In this document: in pieces, positions 27,249 through 35,910 of the stretch
Numbering within the stretch: position 1 is the stretch's first letter
Layout: the number at the start of each line of letters is the position of its first letter
Assembly (NCBI GenBank): GCA_023242925.1
Contig: CP096134.1
Span: forward strand, 3,367,501-3,431,500
Source: Hyphomonadaceae bacterium JAD_PAG50586_4
GTDB lineage: Bacteria; Pseudomonadota; Alphaproteobacteria; Caulobacterales; Aquidulcibacteraceae
DNA length: 64,000 nt
Direction: 5' to 3'
The notes under the pieces: generated by a model
Told to the model about the DNA's origin: nothing
Databases searched by the model: none
What the model saw: the letters and a program-made list of their open reading frames with translations, nothing else
Translations under genes and position numbers: made by a program

Positions 27249-28519
27249 GCCGCGTTCTCGTCGCGCGTTTCCTTTCGCGAGAGGATGCTGGTCGCTGCAA
27301 GGTCGCCGGTGACGTTGCCGAGCGTGCGGAATATATCTGGTACGATCTCGACCGCGATCAGAATACCTAGCAATTCAGTAGGCACGCCCATCGCCAAGCA
27401 GATCGGCGCGATCGACGCGATGAACGACACCTGCCCCGGCAATCCCACCGCCGCAATCGACACAGCGTAAGCGACAACGAGACCAACACCGATTTGCATA
27501 AAGGTCGGCTCGATGCCGTAGAGGTGGGCGCAGAAATAGACGACGGCCAAATTCGCCACCGGGCTGGTGAAGCGAAACACCGCCACCGCGAGCGGCAGCA
27601 CGACGTCAGCGATGCGCGCGGGGATGCCCAAACCACGCAGCGCCGCATCCAGCATGGCCGGCAACGACGCCAGTGAGGATTGCGTCGACACCGCAATCGC
27701 CCACACCGGGGCAGAAGCCGCCGTAAAGCGCCCGATCGGCTGACGGCCCCAGGTCACCGCAAGAAGATACGCCACGATCGTAATGCCGAGCGTCGCAGCA
27801 GAGACGATGATCACATATTGCGTCAGCACGGTCGCTGCATCGAGACCGGCACGTAAGCCAACGCCGGTCGCCAGCGCGAAGACGCCGAACGGCCCCGCGA
27901 TCAGCACCCAACGCACGATGACGATCATCGCTTCAGACACCGCGCGGAAAAAGGTCACGATCGGATCGCGCAGACCAGCATCGAGCTTGGTCACGGCAAA
28001 GCCGAAGAAAATCGAGAACACGACCACCTGCAGCACGGCGTCTTCGGCCGCGGCCGTCACCGGATTGGATGGCGCGAGCCCTTGCAGCCAGGACACAAAG
28101 GTGGGCGGCTCGGTGATGGTGACCGCAGCGCCGCCGACACTGGCGACAAACGCGTCCGCCGCTGCGCGATCAACGGGCCAGAGTTCCAGCATGCCGAGCG
28201 TCGCCGCCGTCGTGAAGGCGCCCGCCAGGAAGAGCAGGAACGTAAACAAGAGCACGGCGCGCGCGACGAGCCCGCCGGTCTTGGTCGTATCCGCCACCGA
28301 GGCCACGCCCACAATCAGCAGCGACACCACAAGCGGCACCACCGTCATGCGCAATGTGTTGAGCCAAAGCCCGCCGAACGCTTCGATCACCTCGACGGCG
28401 CTGACGATCGTCGAATTGCCACTCGCTTTAGCCAATTCGCCGACAATGATGCCGGCGATGAGCCCCACAAGTACGAGCAAACTGATACGTTTCAAAAGCG
28501 CCCCCGGCTGATCCGCCAA
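27245..28519 (-). CDS. Dicarboxylate/amino acid:cation symporter (DAACS family)
   Basis: This is an about 424-aa membrane protein of the glutamate/C4-dicarboxylate symporter family. Helices include [36 protein letters not shown] and [20 protein letters not shown] sequence. The substrate-site hairpin reads [16 protein letters not shown], the counterpart of the serine-rich motif, and [21 protein letters not shown] forms HP2. The longest frame (start 28636) would overlap the monooxygenase gene by 80 bp. TTG 28519 ([12 protein letters not shown]) or TTG 28495 is more likely. Its stop overlaps the convergent kinase stop by 4 bp. Confidence 0.85.
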   Translation of the reverse strand: MADQPGALLKRISLLVLVGLIAGIIVGELAKASGNSTIVSAVEVIEAFGGLWLNTLRMTVVPLVVSLLIVGVASVADTTKTGGLVARAVLLFTFLLFLAGAFTTAATLGMLELWPVDRAAADAFVASVGGAAVTITEPPTFVSWLQGLAPSNPVTAAAEDAVLQVVVFSIFFGFAVTKLDAGLRDPIVTFFRAVSEAMIVIVRWVLIAGPFGVFALATGVGLRAGLDAATVLTQYVIIVSAATLGITIVAYLLAVTWGRQPIGRFTAASAPVWAIAVSTQSSLASLPAMLDAALRGLGIPARIADVVLPLAVAVFRFTSPVANLAVVYFCAHLYGIEPTFMQIGVGLVVAYAVSIAAVGLPGQVSFIASIAPICLAMGVPTELLGILIAVEIVPDIFRTLGNVTGDLAATSILSRKETRDENAA

Positions 28520-28556
28520 GCGTGGTAGCTCACGCTTGCGCGGGGCGCTAGCGCGC

Positions 28557-30059
28557 TCAGACCACCGGTTCCGCGCGCACGGGCCGCGTGTTGGCTTCGG
28601 CGCCAATTGGCTTCTTCTTGAACTCCAGCACGCCATCCTCCAGCGCGCCGTAGCGCAGATCCATCATGTCGTGCATGTAGGATTGGTTCTGCTTCCACGG
28701 CGCCATCGTGGTTTGCTTTGGCAAAAGGTGTTTAGCGCGCTGGAAATAGCCGGACGAGAAATCCACGAACGGCTTTTCCTCAACGCTTTCCAAGGTCATG
28801 CGCGGCGTGGCTTGGTCGAGCTTATAATCGTCCAGATAATTGATCAGACGGCAGGCATATTCGCTGATCAAATCCGCGCGCAGCGTCCACGACGCATTGG
28901 TGTAGCCGAACACCGAAACCAAATTCGGCACATCCGAGAACATCGCGCCCTTATAAGCGTAGGTCTTGCCGGTATCGACCTTCTCGCCATCCACCACCAA
29001 TTCCGTGCCGCCCATCATCTGCAGATTGAGGCCGGTCGCTGTGACGATGATGTCGGCGTCCAGCTCCTGGCCGGATTTCAACTTGATGCCCTTTTCGGTG
29101 AAGCGCTCGATGTGATCGGTGACGACCGAGGCTTTGCCCTCCTTGATGGCCACAAACATATCGTTGTCCGGCACAAGGCAGAGGCGCTCTTCCCAGGGAT
29201 TGTAGCGTGGCGTGAAATGCGTATCGAGGTCGTAGTCCGGCCCAAGCTGTTCGCGCAGCAGCCCAAGCAAACGCTCTTTCGTCTTCGCCGGGCGCGCGCG
29301 TGCGAGACGGAAGAAGAGTTGCTGGAAGACGACTTTGCGGAAGCGCGTGATGTCGTAGGCCACACTCTCCGGCAACCAACGGCGCAGCCAATTCGCCGCT
29401 GCATCTTCAGCCGGTTGCGACACCATGTAGGTTGGCGAGCGCTGCAACATCGTCACGTGCGCGGCTTTGTCGGTGAGCGACGGCACGAGCGTCACAGCCG
29501 TCGCGCCCGAGCCGATCACGATCACGCGCTTGCCGGCATAGTCCAAATTCTCCGGCCAATGCTGCGGATGGATGATCTGGCCTTTGAAATCGCCAACGCC
29601 TTCAAAGTTCGGTGTGAAGCCTTCGTCGTAGCGATAATAGCCGGCGCACATCATCACGAACTTCGCCGTGAAGCTCCGGCGCTCGCCGTTCTGCTCGGCC
29701 TCGATTGACCATTGCCCGTTCTGCGTCGACCACGAGGCGCGCTTCATGTGATGGCCAAAGCGGATGTGCGGCTCGATGCCGTTCTCGCGCGCGGTTTCGT
29801 TCACGTATTTGCGGATCGAGGGGCCATCTGCGATCGACTTTTGCTCGGTCCACGGTTTGAAGGCGTAGCCCAGCGTGTACATATCGCTGTCGGAGCGGAT
29901 GCCCGGATAGCGGAAGAGATCCCACGTGCCTCCGATCGCCTCGCGCCCTTCAAGGATGACGTAGCTCTTACCGGGACTGTTCTTTTGCAGGTGATAGGCG
30001 GCGCCAATGCCGCTGAGCCCCGCGCCCACGATCAGGACGTCAAAATGTTCGCTGGCCAT
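28557..30059 (-). CDS. FAD-dependent Baeyer-Villiger-type monooxygenase
   Basis: The 500-aa flavoprotein has two Rossmann motifs (VLIVGAGLSGIGAAYHL for FAD, VIVIGSGATAVTLVP for NADPH) and the Baeyer-Villiger fingerprint between them, FKGQIIHPQHWP, matching FxGxxxHxxxWP. EGREAIGGTWDLFRYPGIRSD and the EthA-like middle region (NWLRRWLP) place it near EthA-type enzymes. It would insert oxygen next to a ketone. The natural substrate is unknown. ATG 30059 begins directly at the first beta strand. Two TGACGC/GCGTCA palindromes sit upstream. Confidence 0.92.
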   Translation of the reverse strand: MASEHFDVLIVGAGLSGIGAAYHLQKNSPGKSYVILEGREAIGGTWDLFRYPGIRSDSDMYTLGYAFKPWTEQKSIADGPSIRKYVNETARENGIEPHIRFGHHMKRASWSTQNGQWSIEAEQNGERRSFTAKFVMMCAGYYRYDEGFTPNFEGVGDFKGQIIHPQHWPENLDYAGKRVIVIGSGATAVTLVPSLTDKAAHVTMLQRSPTYMVSQPAEDAAANWLRRWLPESVAYDITRFRKVVFQQLFFRLARARPAKTKERLLGLLREQLGPDYDLDTHFTPRYNPWEERLCLVPDNDMFVAIKEGKASVVTDHIERFTEKGIKLKSGQELDADIIVTATGLNLQMMGGTELVVDGEKVDTGKTYAYKGAMFSDVPNLVSVFGYTNASWTLRADLISEYACRLINYLDDYKLDQATPRMTLESVEEKPFVDFSSGYFQRAKHLLPKQTTMAPWKQNQSYMHDMMDLRYGALEDGVLEFKKKPIGAEANTRPVRAEPVV

Positions 30060-30095
30060 GCGGCGCTCCCTATGTGTTCTGACAGGTAGTAGATC

Positions 30096-30131
30096 GTGAC
30101 GCGGCGTCACTCGCAAGTTTGACGCGCGTCA
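30096..30131. promoter_or_regulatory. Two related palindromes between monooxygenase and cmk
   Basis: GTGACGCGGCGTCAC (30096-30110) and TGACGCGCGTCA (30120-30131) are perfect inverted repeats sharing the TGACGC/GCGTCA arms, with centres about 22 bp (two helical turns) apart. They lie 37 bp upstream of the monooxygenase start and 15 bp before the cmk start. Such tandem sites fit a dimeric TetR- or GntR-type repressor. No regulator gene for them is adjacent. Confidence 0.5.
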
Positions 30132-30146
30132 GCTAAGCAGCCGCCC

Positions 30147-30766
30147 ATGATCATCGCCGTCGATGGACCCACCGCTTCCGGCAAAGGCACGGTCGCCAAG
30201 CATCTGGCGGCGCGCTACGGGCTGAAGCTCCTGGATACCGGCACGCTCTACCGCGCCGTGGGCCTGGCCGTGCTCGACGCGGGCGGCGATCCCGCCGACG
30301 AAGCTGCCGCTCTGGCCGCCGCCCAAGCGCTCGACCTGGCGCGCATCGACCAGGATCGCATCCGCTCCAGCGCCGCGGGTGCGGCCGCCTCCAAGGTGGC
30401 GGCACAGCCTGGCGTGCGCGCAGCTCTGCTCAAAGCCCAGCGCGACTTCGCGGCCGACCCCGCCGGCGCCGTGCTCGATGGCCGCGACATCGGCACCATC
30501 ATTTGCCCCGACGCCGACGTGAAGCTCTTCGTCACCGCCTCGCTTAAGGCGCGCACCACCCGGCGCCTGCAAGAACTCCAATCCCGCGGCGAAACGCTCG
30601 ATTTCGAGACGCTCAAAACGCAAATCCAAGAACGGGACGCCCGCGACATAGGCCGCGCCGACGCCCCCTGCGCCAAGCCCCGGACGCGCATTTGCTGGAT
30701 ACGACGGAGCTCAATGTCGAAGAGGCCGTCGCCGCCGCGTTCCGGATCGTGGATGCGGCGCGCTAG
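30147..30766 (+). CDS. cmk: Cytidylate kinase (frameshifted near C-terminus)
   Basis: This is an about 206-aa P-loop kinase that phosphorylates CMP and dCMP. It starts MIIAVDGPTASGKGTVAKHL and has LDTGTLYRAVGLAVL and VLDGRDIGTIICPDADVKLFV. After RDIGRADAP the frame drifts. The other frame gives LRQAPDAHLLDTTELNVEEA and then VAAAFRIVDAAR, followed by TAG 30764-30766. One C missing from the run at 30664-30668 explains the break. cmk is normally essential, so a real loss of the last 35 residues is unlikely. It precedes rpsA, as in many proteobacteria. Confidence 0.88.
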
Positions 30767-30846
30767 GCATTGATGCAGCGCCCAGCCGCCCCTACTTGCT
30801 GGCCCAGCCCCCGGCGACTATAGAGCCCGCACGACCCAGGGCCTGA

Positions 30847-30862
30847 ACGGCCCTCGGGCCGT
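30847..30862 (+). terminator. Short GC hairpin after cmk
   Basis: ACGGCC and GGCCGT flank a short CCTC/TCG loop at 30847-30862, followed by TTGGCGTT. The stem is strong but the T tract is weak, so it may be a partial terminator or an RNA-stabilising hairpin at the end of cmk. Confidence 0.4.
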
Positions 30863-30908
30863 TTGGCGTTGCCAAGCTAAACCCACCCAAAGGACGGCCG
30901 CATGGTGT

Positions 30909-30945
30909 GGCCGAGACCGCCGGAGCCAACCGGTCGGCCCTTTTT
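30909..30945 (+). terminator. Intrinsic-terminator-like hairpin in the rpsA leader
   Basis: GGCCGAGACCG (30909-30919) pairs with CGGTCGGCC (30931-30939), with a two-base bulge, and is followed by CTTTTTG. It lies 25 bp before the rpsA ATG at 30970. It could terminate cmk transcription or act as an attenuator in the rpsA 5' leader. Which one cannot be told from sequence. Confidence 0.5.
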
Positions 30946-30969
30946 GATTGTATCGGAGTTATTAGACGT

Positions 30970-32661
30970 ATGGCGTTAGAAGCCCTCAATCCGAGCCGCG
31001 ACGATTTCGCGGCCCTCCTCGATGAAAGCCTCGGTTCGCGCGGCATGGTCGAAGGCCGCGTGATGCCGGCGACCGTTGTTGCGATCGAGCACGACTTTGT
31101 TGTCGTTGATATTGGCCTGAAGACTGAAGGCCGTATCCCGCTGCGTGAATTCCTCGTCGACGACGGCGCTGGCGCGCCGAAGGTCGGCGACATCGTCGAA
31201 GTCTATCTCGACCGCATCGAAAACGCGCTGGGCGACGCTGTCGTCAGCCGTGAAAAAGCGCGCCGCGAAGAAGCTTGGACGCGCCTTGAAAAATCTTTCG
31301 CCGCTGGCGACGCCGTGAACGGCGCCCTCGTCGGCCGCGTGAAGGGCGGCTTCACTGTTGATCTCGGCGGCGCCAACGCGTTCTTGCCGGGTTCGCAAGT
31401 TGATATCCGTCCGGTCCGCGACGTCGGCCCGCTGATGAACATCGTGCAGCCGTTCGCGATCCTGAAAATGGACCGTCAGCGCGGCAACATCGTTGTTTCG
31501 CGTCGCGCCGTGCTCGAAGAGAGCCGCGCTTCAGAACGCGCTGAAATCGTCGGCCAATTGAAGGAAGGCGAAGTCCGCGAAGGTGTTGTGAAGAACATCA
31601 CCGATTACGGCGCCTTCGTTGATCTCGGCGGCATCGACGGCCTGCTGCACGTCACCGACATGAGCTGGAAGCGCGTCAACCACCCGAGCCAGGTGCTCAA
31701 CGTGGGCGACACGGTGAAAGTCCAGATCGTGAAGATCAATCCGGACACCCAGCGCATTTCGCTCGGTATGAAGCAGCTTCTGACCGATCCGTGGGACGGT
31801 GTGGACGCCAAGTACCCGGCGGGCGGCAAGTTCACCGGCCGCGTCACCAACATCACTGATTACGGCGCTTTCGTTGAACTTGAAGCCGGCGTTGAAGGCC
31901 TGGTGCACGTCAGCGAAATGAGCTGGACCAAGAAGAACCTGCACCCATCGAAGATCTTGAGCACGTCTCAGGAAGTCGATGTGCAAGTGCTCGACGTGGA
32001 TGGCGAAAAGCGCCGTATCTCGCTCGGCATCAAGCAAGTGCAAGCCAATCCGTGGGACGCGTTCATCGCCGAACACCCGACTGGCTCGGTGATCGAAGGC
32101 GAAGTGAAGAACGTGACCGAGTTTGGTCTGTTCATCGGCCTGACGCCGGAGCTGGACGGCATGGTCCACCTCTCTGACATCGCGTGGGACGCCCAAGGCG
32201 AAGAAGCCCTCACCCGTTTCAACAAGGGTGACATGGTTCAAGCCAAGGTGTTGGACGTCGACGTCGAGAAGGAGCGCATCTCGCTCGGCATCAAGCAAGT
32301 CGCCAACGACCCGGTCTCCGATTCCGAGTTCAAGCGCGGCCAGATCATCACTGTCGAAGTGGTGGATGTGGCCACGGGCGGCATCGAAGTCGCTTTCGGC
32401 GAAGGCAACGCCGTGCGCACGTTCATCCGCAAGTCGGACCTGTCGCGCGATCGTCAGGAGCAGCGCGCTGACCGCTTCTCCAAGGGCGACCGCATCGACG
32501 CCATGGTCACCGGCTTCGACCGCGCGAGCCGCAAGGTCTCGCTCTCGGTCAAGGCGATGGAATTGGCTGACGAGAAAGAAGCGATCGCGCAGTTTGGCTC
32601 GTCCGACAGCGGCGCTTCGCTCGGCGACATCCTCGGCGCGGCTTTGAAGAACAAGCAATAA
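30970..32661 (+). CDS. rpsA: 30S ribosomal protein S1
   Basis: The 563-aa RNA-binding protein contains six S1 (OB-fold) repeats. Repeats 3-5 carry the clear pattern GxVxxITDYGAFVDLGGIDGLLHV and DTQRISLGMKQL. S1 helps the 30S subunit bind mRNA. The ATG 30970 (MALEALNPSRDDF) fits the usual alphaproteobacterial N-terminus. An in-frame upstream extension would cross the leader hairpin. Codon choice is noticeably more uniform than in neighbours, in keeping with high expression. It ends before a strong terminator. Confidence 0.97.
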   Translation: MALEALNPSRDDFAALLDESLGSRGMVEGRVMPATVVAIEHDFVVVDIGLKTEGRIPLREFLVDDGAGAPKVGDIVEVYLDRIENALGDAVVSREKARREEAWTRLEKSFAAGDAVNGALVGRVKGGFTVDLGGANAFLPGSQVDIRPVRDVGPLMNIVQPFAILKMDRQRGNIVVSRRAVLEESRASERAEIVGQLKEGEVREGVVKNITDYGAFVDLGGIDGLLHVTDMSWKRVNHPSQVLNVGDTVKVQIVKINPDTQRISLGMKQLLTDPWDGVDAKYPAGGKFTGRVTNITDYGAFVELEAGVEGLVHVSEMSWTKKNLHPSKILSTSQEVDVQVLDVDGEKRRISLGIKQVQANPWDAFIAEHPTGSVIEGEVKNVTEFGLFIGLTPELDGMVHLSDIAWDAQGEEALTRFNKGDMVQAKVLDVDVEKERISLGIKQVANDPVSDSEFKRGQIITVEVVDVATGGIEVAFGEGNAVRTFIRKSDLSRDRQEQRADRFSKGDRIDAMVTGFDRASRKVSLSVKAMELADEKEAIAQFGSSDSGASLGDILGAALKNKQ

Positions 32662-32687
32662 GCCGTTACCGGCATCAAAAACGCCAG

Positions 32688-32722
32688 AAGGCCCGGCGCG
32701 GATCCCGCGTCGGGCCTTTTCT
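32688..32722 (+). terminator. Rho-independent terminator of rpsA
   Basis: AAGGCCCGGCGCG pairs with CGCGTCGGGCCTT around a short GATCC loop, with one mismatch, and is followed by TTCTTTC. It lies 27 bp after the rpsA stop. Confidence 0.85.
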
Positions 32723-32809
32723 TTCAAAGTTTCAAGTCGATGGGCGGTTGACGGCGGCGCTTCCAGGCGGCTCTATCGGAGCCGGATGGATCAAGGGGAA
32801 CCGTCAGCC

Positions 32810-33100
32810 ATGCTGCGTTCGGAACTCGTCGCTAAGCTGCAGGAAGAAATGGCGCCATTGAAGGCCGCCGAAATCGAGCACGCCGTCGATGTGGTGCTCG
32901 ATGAAATCTCAACCGCGCTCGCCCAAGACGGTCGCGTCGAGCTGCGCGGCTTTGGCGCCTTCTCCGTGCGCAAGCGCGACGCCCGCACCGGCCGCAACCC
33001 CCGCACCGGCGACGCCGTAATAGTCGCCGCCAAGAAGGTGCCGTTCTTCAAGCCCGGCAAAGAGCTGCGTCTGAAAGTAAACGGCGGCGAAGAACCGTAA
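32810..33100 (+). CDS. ihfB: Integration host factor subunit beta
   Basis: The 96-aa DNA-bending protein shows the HU/IHF family features. The N-terminus is MLRSELVAKLQEEMAP. The beta-ribbon arm has RKRDARTGRNPRTGDAV with the conserved RNPxTG, and the signature VPFFKPGKELRL follows. IHF beta pairs with IHF alpha encoded elsewhere. The internal ATG 32810 matches the family start. The in-frame ATG at 32786 adds eight unconserved residues. The position after rpsA is the classical one. Confidence 0.94.
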   Translation: MLRSELVAKLQEEMAPLKAAEIEHAVDVVLDEISTALAQDGRVELRGFGAFSVRKRDARTGRNPRTGDAVIVAAKKVPFFKPGKELRLKVNGGEEP

Positions 33101-33102
33101 GA

Positions 33103-33705
33103 CTACGCCGCCTCCGGCGCGCGCTTCTTCATCCACGCCAGCAGCTTCAACAATGCAGCGCTCCCAAGCAGCGTAAGCGCGGGAATGGCCAGCCAGGCCT
33201 TTTCATCAAGCCGGCCCAGATAGGACACCGCGAATACGATCGCGATGGCCAGACCACCGATCGTATGCAGCATCTTCCAATTGCGCAGGCCCAGTTTGCG
33301 CACCGACCAATTGTTCGACGTCAGCGCCATCGCCGCGATCAGCAAATAGGTAAAGCCGCCGCCATAGATCGTCTTCGCGCTCGGCTGCGCTGCGAACACA
33401 AACACCCCAACCAATAGCGCCGCCAAGTGCACGAAATGCGCGGCAGCGAAGCTGAGGCCAATGGCGCGCCGACGGCGCACCATCACGCTCCGCCAACCGC
33501 CAGGCCAAAGCGTCGCCAGCGCGGATGCCGACCACGCGGCGACGAAGATCGGAAACGAAAAGCGCGCCGTGTAGCGCGCGGCCGCGCCCGCGCCCTCCGC
33601 GTTCCAGCCGCCAAATTCGCCATAGCCGTACGCGACGACGCCAAGCGCGGCCAAAGCGGTCAGGCCGATGATGGCGGGCGTAGAGATGGCGCGGACGCTT
33701 GTCAT
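33103..33705 (-). CDS. Ferric-reductase-like transmembrane protein
   Basis: This is a 200-aa integral membrane protein with about six helices. Histidines lie in two helices (AAHFVHLAALLVGV and NWKMLHTIGGLAIAIVF), in the arrangement expected for the heme-binding ferric-reductase-like domain (PF01794) shared with MsrQ. GLRNWKMLH closely resembles the MsrQ/NOX helix start. No flavin or NADPH domain is attached, so an electron donor must come from elsewhere. ATG 33705 coincides with one arm of an operator palindrome, implying a very short or absent 5' leader. It is divergent from the TetR gene. Confidence 0.75.
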   Translation of the reverse strand: MTSVRAISTPAIIGLTALAALGVVAYGYGEFGGWNAEGAGAAARYTARFSFPIFVAAWSASALATLWPGGWRSVMVRRRRAIGLSFAAAHFVHLAALLVGVFVFAAQPSAKTIYGGGFTYLLIAAMALTSNNWSVRKLGLRNWKMLHTIGGLAIAIVFAVSYLGRLDEKAWLAIPALTLLGSAALLKLLAWMKKRAPEAA

Positions 33706-33737
33706 ACCGAGAGTATGAAGACCATACTCCGAGTATG
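33703..33737. promoter_or_regulatory. Paired TetR-type operators overlapping both divergent start codons
   Basis: CATACCGAGAGTATG (33703-33717) and CATACTCCGAGTATG (33723-33737) are two 15-bp inverted repeats with centres 20 bp apart. The first three bases of the first are the complement of the membrane-protein ATG, and the last three of the second are the TetR ATG. The pair fills the whole 29-bp gap. Occupation by the TetR protein would block both genes. Promoter elements must overlap coding sequence of the opposite gene. Confidence 0.75.
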
Positions 33738-34313
33738 ACGTCAAGCTCAAACAGAGATCGCCTCGTCGCCGCCGCGCGCAAGCACTTCAGCGCGCGCGGC
33801 TTTGCCGATGTGTCGGTGGACGAGATCGCCGCCGCCGCCGGGCTCACCAAAGGCGCGGTCTATTATCAATTTGCCGACAAGACCGACCTCTTCCGCGCCG
33901 CCTGCGAAAGCGTGCTCGACGACATCATGGCCCACGTCACCAAAGAGACGATGGGCCACGTCGCCCACGTCGCCGACGAGATCGTCACCGGCGGCGACAT
34001 CCTGTTCGACGCCTATGAGAGCAAGGACGCGCGCCGTCTGCTGCTGATGGATGGCCCTTCCGTACTGGGCCACGTCGAATGGAGCGCGATGCAGGAGAAG
34101 CTGCGCATTGGCCTTGGTGAGCATGCGCTCGGCCACCTCTGCGATGAGGGCCTCATCCCCAAGCGCATGATCCCGATGCTGGCGCACCTATTGTTCGGCG
34201 CGTTCACGCAAGGCGCGCTGCAGATCGCGACGTCCGATGATCCCGCCAGCGCCAGCAAGCAAGCCCGCGCCGCCTACAAAAGACTAGCGCAGGGCTTGCT
34301 CGCCAAAATCTAA
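33735..34313 (+). CDS. TetR/AcrR family transcriptional regulator
   Basis: The 192-aa repressor has an N-terminal HTH (FADVSVDEIAAAAGLTKGAVYYQFADKTDLFRAA, residues about 20-53) characteristic of TetR proteins. A helical ligand-binding domain with two cysteines (RAACESV, GHLCDEG) follows. It is divergent from the ferric-reductase-like gene, with shared palindromic operators, so autoregulation plus control of that gene is likely. The start codon lies within an operator with no room for a Shine-Dalgarno on a short leader, suggesting a leaderless transcript. Confidence 0.9.
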   Translation: MTSSSNRDRLVAAARKHFSARGFADVSVDEIAAAAGLTKGAVYYQFADKTDLFRAACESVLDDIMAHVTKETMGHVAHVADEIVTGGDILFDAYESKDARRLLLMDGPSVLGHVEWSAMQEKLRIGLGEHALGHLCDEGLIPKRMIPMLAHLLFGAFTQGALQIATSDDPASASKQARAAYKRLAQGLLAKI

Positions 34314-35320
34314 CGCCGACGCATATCCACGACGCGCTGCCAGTTCGCCACCGTGCCGCGATACGTATCCAATTGTCCGCGCACGAGCGTTTCGTAATCC
34401 GCTTGATGCTGGGGAATGTAGAAATAGCTCGCCACCGGCTTTCGGCTGGCGACATCGAGGAAGCTCTGCAAACCCGCCACTACGCCCTGGTATTGCGCCA
34501 AATGTTGCTCGGCGTTCGCGGTCGGGTCCATCGCCACCAATTGCACGCGCATCGGGTCCCAATGCGCGAATGGCAATTCCGGATCGAGCGCGAGCGCTTC
34601 AGCATAGAGCGCACGCGCCTGATCGTTGGCGTCGACATTCCGCGCCGCGACCACCAGCATCGACGCATCGCGCCGCTCGCGACCAGTCTCGATCATCTGG
34701 TTCAGCAATTGCTCGCGCGGCAAATAAGAGCGGCCCGCGTTGATGTAGAGCTCGGCCGCATCCATCTTATTCGGCGTGTGGCGACGATAAAGCTCTTGGA
34801 TCGACGCCCAGGACTGGTCCGCATCGCGACGGATCATGTTGTGAATCCAAGCGTTGCGGAAGAATTCCTCCGCCGAGCGCGGATTGCGCACGAGTTCGCC
34901 AGACGAGGTCACATCGCGGATGGCGGTGGCGTCCTCGCGGATCGCGCTCACGTCTTCTTGAATCATGCCAAGTTGTGTGCCGATCCGCTCCGTCGCCGTC
35001 GTGCCCTGGCCCGCGAGCAGCAACAGCACCACGCCTACGCTGGCAAACAGCATGACGCGAAACGCATCGCACTCACGGCACTGGATCGCTTGTTCTTGCG
35101 CAGCGGCCTCCGCGCCAGCTGGAACCTTGCTGACTTGGCCCAGGCAAAACCACGAGAGCAGCCCTGCCAAGCCAACAGCCGGCCACACCAAAATTTGCGG
35201 CGATGCGATGTTGGCGAGGAAGCTCGCGAAATCGCCCGCCAGCGAAACGATGCCGCCGACGACAACGAAAAGCGGCCCCCGCTCAGGCCAGATCACACGC
35301 CATAAGGTTGCGAAATTCAT
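34310..35320 (-). CDS. Hypothetical membrane protein with helical cytoplasmic/periplasmic domain
   Basis: The 336-aa protein has three hydrophobic segments in its first 110 residues (LFVVVGGIVSLAGDFASFLA, ILVWPAVGLAGLLSWFCLG, FRVMLFASVGVVLLLLAG) and a CREC cysteine pair between the second and third. A short coiled coil (QEDVSAIREDATAIRDVTSS) and a TPR-like helical region (AAELYINAGRSYLPREQL, ALYAEALALDPELPFAHW) follow. No family is recognised. Its stop overlaps the TetR stop by 4 bp, and the genes are convergent. Confidence 0.7.
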   Translation of the reverse strand: MNFATLWRVIWPERGPLFVVVGGIVSLAGDFASFLANIASPQILVWPAVGLAGLLSWFCLGQVSKVPAGAEAAAQEQAIQCRECDAFRVMLFASVGVVLLLLAGQGTTATERIGTQLGMIQEDVSAIREDATAIRDVTSSGELVRNPRSAEEFFRNAWIHNMIRRDADQSWASIQELYRRHTPNKMDAAELYINAGRSYLPREQLLNQMIETGRERRDASMLVVAARNVDANDQARALYAEALALDPELPFAHWDPMRVQLVAMDPTANAEQHLAQYQGVVAGLQSFLDVASRKPVASYFYIPQHQADYETLVRGQLDTYRGTVANWQRVVDMRRR

Positions 35321-35447
35321 CGAGGAGCCCCTCCATCGTCCCTGCTGACAATGTCTGGACCCAAAGCGAGCCTGTCAACTTTCAGGAGACTGGAAACGCG
35401 CAGCGAAGCCTGCCATGCACGCGGCGGATCAAGGCGGAGTATGCTTT

Positions 35448-35867
35448 ATGTCGATGCTCAAGGAATTTCGCGAATTCGCGCTCAAGGGCAATGTCGTCGA
35501 TCTCGCCGTCGGCGTGGTCATCGGCGCCGCATTCGGCACCATCGTCTCCTCGCTTGTTGACGATCTGATCATGCCCTTGATCGGCGCCGTGACTGGCGGC
35601 CTCGATTTCTCGAATTACTTCATCGCGCTCTCATCGACCGTCACAGCGACCACGCTGGACGCCGCGCGCGAACAGGGCGCCGTGTTCGCATACGGCAAGT
35701 TTATCACCGCAGTGCTGAAGTTCGTGATCGTCGCCTGGGTGCTCTTCCTCGTGATCAAGGGCATGAATTCGATGAAGCGCAAGGAAGAAGCCAAGCCCGC
35801 GCCCGTCGCCGAAACGCCAGTCGATATCAAACTGCTCACGGAAATCCGCGATCTGTTGAAGAAGTAA
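35448..35867 (+). CDS. mscL: Large-conductance mechanosensitive channel
   Basis: The 139-aa protein shows the MscL pattern. The N-terminal amphipathic helix is [20 protein letters not shown], followed by the pore helix [21 protein letters not shown], a short periplasmic loop and the second helix ([16 protein letters not shown]). A charged C-terminal helix ([16 protein letters not shown]) follows. It opens on hypo-osmotic shock. ATG 35448 is preferred, with GGAG 10 nt upstream. Confidence 0.96.
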   Translation: MSMLKEFREFALKGNVVDLAVGVVIGAAFGTIVSSLVDDLIMPLIGAVTGGLDFSNYFIALSSTVTATTLDAAREQGAVFAYGKFITAVLKFVIVAWVLFLVIKGMNSMKRKEEAKPAPVAETPVDIKLLTEIRDLLKK

Positions 35868-35910
35868 GTCGCATTGCGCGACGTTCGCGCCGCGCTTACC
35901 TCTCTGGTCA

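Noticed and set aside
28536..29708. Long plus-strand open frame (390 codons) across the monooxygenase gene
   Set aside because: It is the antisense shadow of a clear flavin monooxygenase with Rossmann and Baeyer-Villiger motifs. The shadow translation is rich in Arg and His and lacks any motif.
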